From Pedobacter nanyangensis (GTDB lineage Bacteria > Bacteroidota > Bacteroidia > Sphingobacteriales > Sphingobacteriaceae), in assembly GCF_003313505.1 (NCBI RefSeq), contig NZ_QMHO01000006.1:62001-126000 (forward strand): a DNA stretch of 64,000 nucleotides. Reading direction: 5' to 3'. The position numbers and the translations under genes are program-made. Below the pieces are notes generated by a model. It had not been told where the DNA came from. It was given only the letters and a program-made list of their open reading frames with translations, and made no database searches. Positions 25,623 through 34,550 of the stretch are shown here, one piece after another. The stretch's first letter is position 1. Each line of letters begins with the position of its first letter.

Positions 25623-27452
25623 ATGAAGAACTTATTTGTGGCAATTTTATTGATGATTGCCAATTTTAGCCAGGCGCAAAATTTCAAGTACGCTTTTGTA
25701 ACTGACACGCATGTTGGTACCGCTACCGGAGAAGAGGATTTGAGAAGAACGGTTGCCGACATCAACAAACAACATGATATTGATTTTGTGCTGGTAACCG
25801 GCGATATTACCGAAATGGGTACCAACGAGGAGCTCAAACTGGCAAAAGAAATTTTGGCCAATCTTGAGAAACCTTATTACGTGATTCCGGGCAACCACGA
25901 CACGGGATGGTCAGAGTCGGGCGGTGTTTCCTTTATTACCAGCTTTGGTTACGACAAGTTTACGTTTGACCATAAAGGTTTCCGGTTTATTGCTTGCGCC
26001 TCGGGCCCATACGTACGGATGAGTGACGGCCATATCCCCCGCGACGCCACCGTGTGGCTTGACAGTTTACTTAAAAAGACACCTAAATCAATGCCTATTG
26101 TTTTTGTAAACCACTATCCTATAGACAATAGCCTGGATAATTGGTATGAAGTGACCAATCGCCTAAAAACAAAAAATATCCAATATGCTATTTGCGGCCA
26201 CGGGCACCAGAACAAGGCATACCACTTTGAAGGTATAGAAGCGACCATGGGCCGATCAAACCTAAGGGCAAAAGACAGCATTGGTGGCTATAATATTGTA
26301 AACATGACCAGGGACACCGTGTATTTTGCCACTAAAAGACCTACCGAGCAGTTGCTCCCGGCTTGGCGAAAGATTGCATTGAAGACATTTGTTAATGACC
26401 AAAAAACCTACGAACGCCCGGATTTCTCGATCAACCAGAAATATCCTAATGTAAAAGCAAGTTGGACCTACCATTCAAACGCCAATGTTGTAAACACGCC
26501 TGCCTATAGCCATAATTTGGTGGTTTTTGGGAATAGCTTAGGGCTAATTGAGGCCTTGAATCGAAAAACCGGGAAACCTGTATGGACCTACCAAACCAAA
26601 GGAGCCATTTACTCTTCTCCAGTTATCACCAATGGATTAGTTATTTTGGGCTCTGGTGATGGCAGTGTGTATGCGCTAAACTTAGCATCTGGTAAGTTAA
26701 AATGGAAATCCACGGCACATAAATCTGTTTTGGGATCGCCTATTGTTAGTGGCGAAACTTTGTTTATTGGCACCAGCAATAATACATTTCTGGCGCTGGA
26801 TATCAGTTCTGGGCGGGTTAAATGGACGTTTAAAGCTGTAGAAGGCACTATTGTAGGCAAGCCAATGATTTACCAGGGAAAAATCATTTTTGGTTCATGG
26901 GGAAGGCATTTGTATGCCTTAAACGCCAACAATGGTACTTTGGAATGGAAATGGAACAATGGAAATGGGAACAGAATGTTCTCGCCAGCGATGGCTACCC
27001 CTGTAGCTACCAATGGTACCATTTATATTGCGGCACCAGACCGAGTTCTTACGGCCATTGATGCCAACACAGGCGAAACCTTGTGGCGAAACAACCAAGC
27101 CAAGGTCCGCGAGTCAATTGGAATATCGGCAGATAGCACCCTAATTTATGGAAAAACCATGCAGGATGAAATTGTGGCCTATAAAACCACGCGAACGGAT
27201 GAGGGCATTGCTTGGAAGTTTAATGTTGGCTATGGTTACGAACATACGCCCTCAGACCTAATCGAGAAAGATGGCAAGCTTTTTTTCGGCACCAAAAATG
27301 GAACGGTTTACTGTATTGACCCGCTGGAACGAAAAACCTTATGGGCACACAAGATAGATCATTCTATGGTGAATACATTCAAAGTAATTGACAGCAAAAC
27401 ACTATTGGTGAGCACTATGGACGGAAAAGTGGCGCTGATAGTGGAAAAATAA
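25623..27452 (+). CDS. Secreted metallophosphoesterase fused to a PQQ-like beta-propeller
   Basis: A 609-residue exported protein. After a signal peptide (1-19) comes a calcineurin-like metallophosphoesterase (about 20-225) with metal ligands DTH (28-30), GD (60-61), GNHD (90-93), NHYP and GHGH. From about 265 to 609 there are repeated PQQ-type beta-propeller blades, each with A/GxxxW-type words such as GKPVWTYQTKGAIYSSP, GTLEWKW and GETLWR. The first half could hydrolyse phosphomonoesters, phosphodiesters or a cell-surface substrate; the propeller would bind a ligand or partner. Both halves look intact. No PQQ biosynthesis is implied, since BamB-like propellers share the repeat without the cofactor. 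Confidence 0.88.
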   Translation: MKNLFVAILLMIANFSQAQNFKYAFVTDTHVGTATGEEDLRRTVADINKQHDIDFVLVTGDITEMGTNEELKLAKEILANLEKPYYVIPGNHDTGWSESGGVSFITSFGYDKFTFDHKGFRFIACASGPYVRMSDGHIPRDATVWLDSLLKKTPKSMPIVFVNHYPIDNSLDNWYEVTNRLKTKNIQYAICGHGHQNKAYHFEGIEATMGRSNLRAKDSIGGYNIVNMTRDTVYFATKRPTEQLLPAWRKIALKTFVNDQKTYERPDFSINQKYPNVKASWTYHSNANVVNTPAYSHNLVVFGNSLGLIEALNRKTGKPVWTYQTKGAIYSSPVITNGLVILGSGDGSVYALNLASGKLKWKSTAHKSVLGSPIVSGETLFIGTSNNTFLALDISSGRVKWTFKAVEGTIVGKPMIYQGKIIFGSWGRHLYALNANNGTLEWKWNNGNGNRMFSPAMATPVATNGTIYIAAPDRVLTAIDANTGETLWRNNQAKVRESIGISADSTLIYGKTMQDEIVAYKTTRTDEGIAWKFNVGYGYEHTPSDLIEKDGKLFFGTKNGTVYCIDPLERKTLWAHKIDHSMVNTFKVIDSKTLLVSTMDGKVALIVEK

Positions 27453-27476
27453 ATCAGCGAACCTACCCCCATATAT

Positions 27477-27506
27477 AAAAAGCCCTGCATTGCTGCAGGG
27501 CTTTAC
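27477..27506. terminator. Bidirectional terminator
   Basis: Stem AAAGCCCTGCA (27479-27489) / TGCAGGGCTTT (27494-27504), 4-nt loop, between convergent genes; A/T flanks serve both directions. Confidence 0.85.
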
Positions 27507-28780
27507 TATTTCTTACCTACCACTACCCTTGTCATCGCGTTCCAATCCAAATAACGATTGGCCATTTCCCTTAAATCCTGTGCGGTAATATGCTTTACCG
27601 TATTTACATAATTGTGGTAATAACTATAATCCAACCCATAAAAGTAGATGTTCTTGAACTTGTCGGCATGAGAAAATGCGTTTTCTAAGCTACCCAATAA
27701 GGAACCCAACATATAGTTTTTCACCAAATCCAACTCCTCATCGGCAACAGTTTCTTCTCTCAAGAGCGTAATTTCCTTTTCAATTTCCTTTAGGGCATTG
27801 GTACAAACGTTGGCACCAACCTCGGTAGCCAAAAAGAAATAACCAGCGTGCTTAAGCGAGGCGATGCCTGAGCCAATCCCATAAGTATAGCCCTTGTCCT
27901 CCCGTATATTGGCCATCAGGCGAGAGCCAAAATATCCTCCCAGTACACAGTTTAACACTTGTAAAGCAGGAAAATCAACATGAGCCCGGTTAATGCTCAA
28001 ATTTCCCATCCTTATTGCCGATTGTAAGGCTTCAGGTTTTTCAATATAAATATCCTGGCCATCCTTGCCTGAAAACCCGAAACTGTTTCGAACAAAACCA
28101 TCGGCATTTTGCCATGCACCGCCAAAGATATTATCCAATATTTCAAAATCCTTGTCCAAAAACTTCCCGGCAACCACAACTGTACAGTTTTGGGGCTGAT
28201 AAGCGGCTTTAAAATAAGCGAACAAATCTGCCTGCTTAAGTTCGTCATAATCTGACAAGTTTATATCAGCACCATAGGCCGTATTTCCAAAAATAGCATT
28301 AGCAAAATTTTTGCGGGCCAAATAGTCGTTTTTCTGCAAGCTTACCTGCAATTTTTGCTTTTGGTTTTGCTGATAAATTTCCAATTCACGCTCTGGAAAA
28401 ATGCTCTCGTTCAGTACCGAATATAAAATTGGCAGTACCAAAGCCAAATGCTTGGTTAAAGTGTACAAGGTAATGGTCGTAAAATCGGCACTATATTCGG
28501 TCTGCAAAAATGCGCCATAATAGTCAACTCCATCGGCAATTTGTTTTGCCGTTAATTTTGAAGTTCCGCTATTGATCAAACCATTTACGGCAACCGCCTG
28601 AAGGGGCTTGTTTTTGTCCCAGTTTCCGTTTTCGAAAATAAACTCTATACGTACCAGCTCTTGTTCGCCAGCATTCAGGATAAAAACTGGAATACCATTA
28701 TGCAATGGTTTTGAGCTAGGCTGTATAAAGTTAATATCACTTACCTGTCTAAATGCAGGAGCAATTGTTCTGTTAAGCAT
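27506..28780 (-). CDS. M16 peptidase family subunit, non-catalytic
   Basis: A 424-residue member of the insulinase/processing-peptidase family (M16) that lacks the HxxEH zinc motif. It contains the ARLxx-type C-terminal half features, including GGYFGSRLMANIREDKGYTYG, which contact substrate in the active partner. It overlaps the catalytic subunit gene by 8 bp (28773-28780), so the two are translationally coupled and should form a heterodimer like other bacterial M16B pairs. No signal peptide is visible; cytoplasmic or periplasmic location cannot be decided. Confidence 0.9.
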   Translation of the reverse strand: MLNRTIAPAFRQVSDINFIQPSSKPLHNGIPVFILNAGEQELVRIEFIFENGNWDKNKPLQAVAVNGLINSGTSKLTAKQIADGVDYYGAFLQTEYSADFTTITLYTLTKHLALVLPILYSVLNESIFPERELEIYQQNQKQKLQVSLQKNDYLARKNFANAIFGNTAYGADINLSDYDELKQADLFAYFKAAYQPQNCTVVVAGKFLDKDFEILDNIFGGAWQNADGFVRNSFGFSGKDGQDIYIEKPEALQSAIRMGNLSINRAHVDFPALQVLNCVLGGYFGSRLMANIREDKGYTYGIGSGIASLKHAGYFFLATEVGANVCTNALKEIEKEITLLREETVADEELDLVKNYMLGSLLGSLENAFSHADKFKNIYFYGLDYSYYHNYVNTVKHITAQDLREMANRYLDWNAMTRVVVGKK

Positions 28781-30011
28781 TGGCTAAATAATATAAGGTT
28801 GATGATTTTTCCTTTTTAAAGGTGTTGCTGGCCACCGTTCTAATCTGCTCGGCTGTAATGTCCAAATACTTGTTAATTTCTACGTTTAACCATGCGGCAT
28901 CGCCTAAAAGTTCATAATAGGCCAAGTTCATTGCTTTGTCAAGCAGGTTCATTTCCGAAAACACCATAATCGATTCGGATTTGTTTTTCACCTTGGTCAG
29001 CTCGTCATCGTTCACCAGCTCCGTAGCAATAAGTTCAAGTTCTTTCCAGATGGCCTTTTCAGCTATTTCCATGCTAATGCCTTCCACCAGCTTTCCATCA
29101 ACAACAAACAAGCCCTCATCCAAACTACTGGTGATATAGGCATTGATTTCACTAAACAACTTTTGCTCTTTCAACAAACTGTTGAACAACCTCGATGATT
29201 GCCCTTGAGATAAAATATCCGACAACAAATCAAAAACCTGATAGTCAGGATCTTTTCTGGCCGACATTTTGAATGCGATGTAAATGGCATTCAAAGGGAC
29301 ATCGGCAGTTACGGTCAAGCTTCTTTCGGCCAATTGCTCAGGTTCGGCGGGCAAATTTCTCGTATATTTTTCGCCGCCCGCAATAGGCGCAAACCACTTT
29401 TCGGCCAATTGCTTAACCTCTTGGGTATTTACATTGCCGCCCACAACCAAAATAGCATTTTGCGGATTGTAGTGTTTCTTAAAAAAGGCCTTTACGTCTT
29501 CCATTTTGGCATGCGCTATCTGTTGTAAATCCTGACCAATAGTTGCCCAGCGGTAAGGATGCTTTTGATAGGCCAACGGACGTAACTTGAGCCAAACATC
29601 ACCATAGGGCTGGTTAAGGTATCGCTGCTTAAATTCTTCACAAACCACATTGCGCTGTGTTTCCAAGCTTTTCTCAGAGAAAGCCAAACTCAACATCCGG
29701 TCACTTTCCAACCAAAATGCGGTTTCAATATTTGCCGCTGGCAAGGTAATGTAGTAGTTGGTGATATCGTTACTTGTAAAAGCGTTATTTTCACCTCCCA
29801 CACGTTGTAAAGGTTCGTCATAACTCGGGATATTAACCGAGCCGCCAAACATCAAATGCTCAAACAAATGTGCAAAACCCGTTCTCCCCTCCTCTTCGTC
29901 CCTGGCACCAACATCATAAAGTATATTTAAAACTGCCATGGGCGTGGTGGTATCCTCATGCACCAAAACCTTTAACCCATTGGACAGTGTAAAACGATTA
30001 AAATTTACCAT
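28773..30011 (-). CDS. M16 zinc peptidase, catalytic subunit
   Basis: A 412-residue zinc metallopeptidase with the inverted zinc motif HLFEH (His48, Glu51, His52) and the downstream Glu in NVVCEEF near residue 124. It should cleave peptides inside a clamshell chamber with the partner encoded just downstream. The start at 30011 (MVNFNRF) is preferred: the upstream in-frame start at 30020 overlaps the promoter box TATCTTTG (30018-30025). The gap between box and ATG is six bases, so the mRNA has almost no leader. Confidence 0.93.
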   Translation of the reverse strand: MVNFNRFTLSNGLKVLVHEDTTTPMAVLNILYDVGARDEEEGRTGFAHLFEHLMFGGSVNIPSYDEPLQRVGGENNAFTSNDITNYYITLPAANIETAFWLESDRMLSLAFSEKSLETQRNVVCEEFKQRYLNQPYGDVWLKLRPLAYQKHPYRWATIGQDLQQIAHAKMEDVKAFFKKHYNPQNAILVVGGNVNTQEVKQLAEKWFAPIAGGEKYTRNLPAEPEQLAERSLTVTADVPLNAIYIAFKMSARKDPDYQVFDLLSDILSQGQSSRLFNSLLKEQKLFSEINAYITSSLDEGLFVVDGKLVEGISMEIAEKAIWKELELIATELVNDDELTKVKNKSESIMVFSEMNLLDKAMNLAYYELLGDAAWLNVEINKYLDITAEQIRTVASNTFKKEKSSTLYYLANA

Positions 30012-30017
30012 AGGCAA

Positions 30018-30025
30018 CAAAGATA
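30018..30025 (-). promoter_or_regulatory. -7 promoter box, near-leaderless
   Basis: TATCTTTG on the minus strand, exact consensus, ending seven bases from the M16 start codon. Confidence 0.6.
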
Positions 30026-30292
30026 ACCGAATTGTTGAATTGCCAGGTTGTTCAATTGTAGCGGGAGTGTAAAGATGGAGTAACCGCCAACATCAAGCGC
30101 CGTTTTTTTCAGAAAATGTGGCGCCGTATTCCATCGTGGCTGTAGTGCCGTTGCAAGGGAGCTGCCCGTTCTTATCCCCTGGGTTGTTAAAGATCATCAA
30201 AGAGATAAATTTGATTTTCACAACAATATAATACAGAAGTTAAAATTCGTTAATCTGAGCAATCTCATCATCCGTATAAACCTTATAATACT

Positions 30293-30300
30293 TACCTTTG
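30293..30300 (+). promoter_or_regulatory. -7 promoter box of mqnC, near-leaderless
   Basis: TACCTTTG matches TAnnTTTG and ends four bases before the ATG at 30305, so transcription should start at or within a base or two of the start codon. Confidence 0.6.
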
Positions 30301-30304
30301 TGCC

Positions 30305-31429
30305 ATGAATACAGGAGAATTACTGCAAAGGGCGCTTAACTTTGATTTCTTGAGCAAAGAAGAAGGTGTTTTTTTATATCACCATGCCAGCACGGCCGAA
30401 TTGGCCTATGTAGCAAACGAGCTGAGGAAAATACAAGTACCCAGTGGAAAGGTAACCTGGCAAATTGACCGCAATGTAAACACCACCAATGTTTGTATTG
30501 CCAATTGCAAATTCTGTAATTTTTTCCGCAGGCCAGGGCACAACGAAAGCTATATTACCGATATAGAAACCTACAAGGTAAAAATTGAGGAAACTTTTCG
30601 TTACGGCGGCGACCAACTTTTACTTCAAGGTGGCCATCACCCTGATTTGGGCCTTGATTTTTACACTACCCTATTTAAACAGCTCAAAGAACTTTACCCC
30701 GATTTAAAATTGCATGCCTTGGGTCCGCCTGAAATTGCCCACGTGGCTAAATTGGAAGGAATTTCGCATACCGAAGTTTTAAAAGCCCTGAAAGAGGCTG
30801 GACTGGATTCCTTACCAGGTGCGGGAGCAGAAATTTTGAACGACAGGGTTAGGAGACTGATATCCAAAGGGAAATGTGGCGGACAAGAGTGGCTTGATGT
30901 AATGCGGGCCTGTCATCAGTTAGACATTACCACCTCGGCCACCATGATGTTTGGGCACGTGGAAACCATTGAGGAACGTTTTGAGCATTTAGTTTGGATA
31001 CGCGAAGTGCAAAGCGAAAAGCCTGCCGAGGCAAACGGTTTCCTGGCCTTTATTCCTTGGCCTTTCCAAGATGATGGCACTTTACTGAAACGTTTAAGAG
31101 GCATTAGCAATAATGTTACTGGTGATGAGTATGTACGCATGATTGCATTGAGCCGTATCATGCTGCCTAACGTTAAAAACATACAAGCCAGCTGGTTAAC
31201 CGTTGGCAAATCAGTAGCGCAATTGTGTTTACATGCCGGCGCCAATGACTTTGGCTCCATCATGATTGAGGAAAATGTAGTTTCTGCCGCAGGAGCACCG
31301 CACCGTTTTACCGCAAAAGGCATACAAACCGCTATTAGAGAAGCTGGCTTTGAGCCCCAGCTGCGTGGTCAAAAATACAACTACCGCGAATTACCTGAAC
31401 ATTTGGAAGAACAGGTGATCAATTACTAA
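30305..31429 (+). CDS. mqnC: Cyclic dehypoxanthinyl futalosine synthase
   Basis: A 374-residue radical SAM enzyme of the futalosine route to menaquinone; it cyclises dehypoxanthine futalosine. The [4Fe-4S] cluster Cys are C64, C68 and C71 (CIANCKFC), followed by the RRPGH and LLQGGHHPDLG motifs characteristic of MqnC as opposed to MqnE. The C-terminal region RFTAKGIQTAIREAGFEPQLRGQKYNY fragments (about 335-365) fits the family. No other mqn gene is in the window. The promoter places the mRNA start at the ATG. Confidence 0.94.
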   Translation: MNTGELLQRALNFDFLSKEEGVFLYHHASTAELAYVANELRKIQVPSGKVTWQIDRNVNTTNVCIANCKFCNFFRRPGHNESYITDIETYKVKIEETFRYGGDQLLLQGGHHPDLGLDFYTTLFKQLKELYPDLKLHALGPPEIAHVAKLEGISHTEVLKALKEAGLDSLPGAGAEILNDRVRRLISKGKCGGQEWLDVMRACHQLDITTSATMMFGHVETIEERFEHLVWIREVQSEKPAEANGFLAFIPWPFQDDGTLLKRLRGISNNVTGDEYVRMIALSRIMLPNVKNIQASWLTVGKSVAQLCLHAGANDFGSIMIEENVVSAAGAPHRFTAKGIQTAIREAGFEPQLRGQKYNYRELPEHLEEQVINY

Positions 31430-31448
31430 TTGTCACTTAGCTGGCCAA

Positions 31449-31952
31449 ATGAGAAAGATTATTTTAAGCTGTTTTATTGCCTTTTTTACGATAGGAGCTT
31501 TTGCCCAAAAGAACTGGGCAAAGCAAAGGCTTACCAGTCGTTTTACGGCAAGTTTCCCAGCGGCTCCTAGCCAAACCGCAAGTACAACCTTTGCGCTTAA
31601 AGATAGCACAAGCGCAATTTACACCGCTACTTATAGCTTTATTGCGAAAAATTTAAAAGTAGAAGAAAGGATATTTGAAAAACTAGCGGCCACTAATGAG
31701 TTTGCAGGCGAATTTTTAAGTACATTACAGGCTACATTACCCCAGTACAGCTTAGAGAAGCTACAACTTAAACAACATAAAAACTACGTCAACTACCTCA
31801 CTTCGGGCCGAAACGAAACAGAGAAGAAAACAATTTATATGAATATTGTTTTTGTAGATGGCGTATACTATTGCCTTTCGTGCATTGTGCCGGATGGTGA
31901 GAAACTTGACAAAAAGGATACCTTTTTGAACGCCTTTCAAATTACCAAATAG
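31449..31952 (+). CDS. Small exported protein of unknown function
   Basis: A 167-residue protein with a clear signal peptide (cut after GAFAQ, residue 19-20). The mature part is a mixed alpha/beta domain without lipobox or catalytic motif. It begins 19 bp after mqnC and is probably co-transcribed, but no functional link is evident. Similar short periplasmic proteins are common in this phylum. Confidence 0.7.
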   Translation: MRKIILSCFIAFFTIGAFAQKNWAKQRLTSRFTASFPAAPSQTASTTFALKDSTSAIYTATYSFIAKNLKVEERIFEKLAATNEFAGEFLSTLQATLPQYSLEKLQLKQHKNYVNYLTSGRNETEKKTIYMNIVFVDGVYYCLSCIVPDGEKLDKKDTFLNAFQITK

Positions 31953-31954
31953 AA

Positions 31955-32026
31955 AAAAGGCTTTCAAAAAGTTTTCTTCTTGATGGCGAGGCAGCAATAC
32001 AAAAAAACTTCTCAAAAGCCTTTGGC
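31955..32026. terminator. Long imperfect hairpin between convergent genes
   Basis: AAAGGCTTTCAAAAAGTTTT on the left pairs imperfectly with the complement of ACTTCTCAAAAGCCTTT on the right. It probably terminates transcription in both directions. Confidence 0.5.
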
Positions 32027-32042
32027 AACCCTTTTTGACCAG

Positions 32043-32897
32043 CTACAATCTAAATCCTGGCTTAAGGAATAAATTAGCAATGGCCACAACTTCGGCCTTA
32101 GTTAAAAATTCGTCAAAAGATTCTGCAGCAGCAGTTTTGGTGACCGCAGTTCCATTAATGCCCGTAATTTCAACTCCTGCCTGTAAGGTTGTATTTTCCC
32201 TGGCGTAAACTGGATCTACTGCGGCAATTCCGGTATCGTTAGAAACACCTCCTGTACCCAGGCTAATCCAAGGCTTTAATCCCGTAGCACCGTTTGCGGC
32301 CAACATTTGACGTAGATGCGAAGCGTGCCTGGCTTCTACCGAGTGAATTTGTAAAGCCGTGGTTAAAACAGCATTCCCTTTTAAAACAGGAGCTTGGCCC
32401 TTGTAAGCTCTTACGCCCGTATCTTCAAAAGCAGTAGCAACTTTTAAAAAGGTTACATAATCTAAATAAACTGTTCCAAAAGTACCTCCCGCAGTGAAAT
32501 CAAAATTATCGTAAATCAATTCTGTTCTGGCGGCATTTCCCAAAGCGCCCTTAAGTAAGTCCACATGTGCTTTTTCGTGGTTCCGTATGGTGGTAATTGC
32601 GCCATTTGGTGCGCCGGCAGGAATTAAGGTTGGCGTAGCCACCAAGGCATGATTGTAAAAATGATATTCCAAATATTCTAAAGTAAGGGCAAAATTTAGT
32701 ACTTCATTTACCGCTGTTGGGGTGGTTTGGCCATAAGCTTTCGTGAACAGCGAGCCTAAAGCCAAGGGCATTGCAGCTAAAGAGATTTTTTTTCCAATTT
32801 GGAAAAAATCTTGCATGGCCTTTCTTCGAGGATTTATTCTTTCATAAATCTCACCATCAACTTTTTCAATCTCATCTAATATGCTTAAGATATTCAT
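32043..32897 (-). CDS. Exported ferritin-like protein B
   Basis: A 284-residue protein of the ferritin-like domain family PF13668. A basic N-terminal region with RRK (24-26) is followed by a hydrophobic stretch (about 38-56), suggesting export, possibly by Tat. Helix motifs with potential iron ligands are LEYLEYHFY, NHEKAHVDLL and SVEARHASHLRQ. The last is shared with the partner encoded just upstream, so the two are paralogues. Family members are linked to desiccation or stress tolerance but the chemistry is unknown. Confidence 0.85.
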   Translation of the reverse strand: MNILSILDEIEKVDGEIYERINPRRKAMQDFFQIGKKISLAAMPLALGSLFTKAYGQTTPTAVNEVLNFALTLEYLEYHFYNHALVATPTLIPAGAPNGAITTIRNHEKAHVDLLKGALGNAARTELIYDNFDFTAGGTFGTVYLDYVTFLKVATAFEDTGVRAYKGQAPVLKGNAVLTTALQIHSVEARHASHLRQMLAANGATGLKPWISLGTGGVSNDTGIAAVDPVYARENTTLQAGVEITGINGTAVTKTAAAESFDEFLTKAEVVAIANLFLKPGFRL

Positions 32898-32915
32898 AAT
32901 TTATAGGTTTAAAGG

Positions 32916-33635
32916 TTAAAGATTAATTACGTTAATTTTGGTTTTGATATATACACTAGCCGCTGCCAGTACTTTATCGGGCGTTAAGGCTGCATCTAAA
33001 CCGCCAGCTGCATTAGCCCCCAACGAGGTCAAACTGTTCAGGTCGGCAAAACTTCCATTACTAATTTGATCTCTTACCCATGCAGCATGTCTAGCCTCCA
33101 CAGAAACAATTTGTCCCGCAGCCACTAAATAGGCATCGGTTCTCAATCTTACCCCGGCACCGTTATAGGCTGCAACCCCTAAGTCCTCAAATGTTTTTGC
33201 GGCGGCAAGCACGCTTGCGCCATCAGTAAAATTGATAGAAGAAAAATCGACCTCTAAACTTCCGATGGCAGCAGTCCCCAATACCTTTTTAAAAAACTCG
33301 CGGTGTGCGATTTCATGGAACTGAACATCTTGAAAATAATTTTTTTGAGCGGCTGTAAAACTCGCTGGCGGATTTGAGGCTACTTTGATGTAAAATGCTG
33401 CTTCTAATTGCTCCAAAGCATAAGCATAGTTGAGTACGCCAAAATCGTCTTTGAAATCCAAGGTAGTTCCAAACGACATACTTGGCGATCTATCTTTTTT
33501 GCATCCTGCGGCAACTAACGCAACAACAGCAGCTCCAGCTCCAGTATACTGCAAAAAAGCTCGTCGTTGGAGCCTTGCATCCAAAATATCTGTTTCTTTT
33601 GGAGATGTTTTGTGGTTCTCTTTTAAATTTTCCAT
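32916..33635 (-). CDS. Exported ferritin-like lipoprotein A
   Basis: A 239-residue PF13668 protein. Start at 33635 (MENLKEN) chosen because a Tat-type leader follows: RR at 24-25, a hydrophobic run, and lipobox VAAGC with Cys45. Helix motifs LEQLEAAFY, FHEIAHREFF and SVEARHAAWVRD carry conserved Glu/His that could bind iron. It is 18 bp upstream of the paralogue and forms an operon with it. Use of Tat would mean export in folded, metal-loaded form. Lipidation would place it on a membrane while the partner looks soluble or differently anchored. Confidence 0.86.
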   Translation of the reverse strand: MENLKENHKTSPKETDILDARLQRRAFLQYTGAGAAVVALVAAGCKKDRSPSMSFGTTLDFKDDFGVLNYAYALEQLEAAFYIKVASNPPASFTAAQKNYFQDVQFHEIAHREFFKKVLGTAAIGSLEVDFSSINFTDGASVLAAAKTFEDLGVAAYNGAGVRLRTDAYLVAAGQIVSVEARHAAWVRDQISNGSFADLNSLTSLGANAAGGLDAALTPDKVLAAASVYIKTKINVINL

Positions 33636-33767
33636 AACACGGGTTTTTAGGGTTTTAGTTAAAAGGTTATTTACCACACATACGAGTTTTCCGAAGATCT
33701 GGATTTTACAAAAGCAGAAATATTTCCAATTACCTTCATTTTTTGATAAATTGAGCCAAACTAGACA

Positions 33768-34550
33768 ATGGCCACACTAAACACCATTATTGTTGATGAC
33801 GAGGAATTTGCACGCTCGTCCTTATATTTTTTATTGCAGGAAAATTGTCCTGAGGTAAATATCTGTGGTATTGCCAAATCGGTAAATGAAGCGAGGGCAC
33901 TGTTGCAAAACCACGATATTGACTTGGTTTTTTTAGATATTGCCATGCCAGGTGAGCATGGTTTTTCCCTCATCCCGCAGCTACAGGAAACAAACGCAAG
34001 GGTTATTTTCACCACCGCTTACGACCAATATGCGCTAAAGGCGATCAAAGCAAACGCCATCGATTATCTCCTAAAACCTATTGATATTGAAGAGCTTGTA
34101 GCCGCTGTTGAAAAAGCTGCCAAGTACAAACAACTTAACCAGGCGTTAAACCAAAGTGTGGGGCTCAAAAACCTGGAAACAGATTTTAAAGAACAAAAAG
34201 GCGTAAACAAGCTAACATTACCCAGCGGACAAGGGTATCGTTTGGTAGATGTTGACGACGTCATCCACATCGAGGCAGACAGTAACTATTCTGTTTTCCA
34301 TCTTAAAAACCAAGAAAAAATAACCGTTTCCAAAGTACTCAAAGACTATGAAGAGATTCTTCCCGAAGAACGTTTTGTAAGGATTCATAAATCAAGCATT
34401 GTAAACCTGAAGTATGTAAAGGAATACAATAATAAAAATGGCGTGGTATTGCTATTGGAAAACGGTGAGCATCTTGCCGTATCGCGAAGACGCACCAGTG
34501 ATTTTTTTGAAAAAATAAAGGCCTATGCACTACTGCAAAGCGAAAAGTAA
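33768..34550 (+). CDS. LytTR-family response regulator
   Basis: A 260-residue two-component regulator. The receiver domain (about 5-120) has acidic pair Asp10/Asp11, phospho-acceptor Asp57 in VFLDIAMPG, and Lys near 106 in LLKPI. The C-terminal LytTR DNA-binding domain (about 150-250) contains DDVIHIEADSNYSVF and RIHKSSIVNLKYV. It overlaps the sensor kinase gene by 26 bp, so the partner assignment is firm. It is divergent from the ferritin-like operon, which is a candidate target. Confidence 0.94.
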   Translation: MATLNTIIVDDEEFARSSLYFLLQENCPEVNICGIAKSVNEARALLQNHDIDLVFLDIAMPGEHGFSLIPQLQETNARVIFTTAYDQYALKAIKANAIDYLLKPIDIEELVAAVEKAAKYKQLNQALNQSVGLKNLETDFKEQKGVNKLTLPSGQGYRLVDVDDVIHIEADSNYSVFHLKNQEKITVSKVLKDYEEILPEERFVRIHKSSIVNLKYVKEYNNKNGVVLLLENGEHLAVSRRRTSDFFEKIKAYALLQSEK

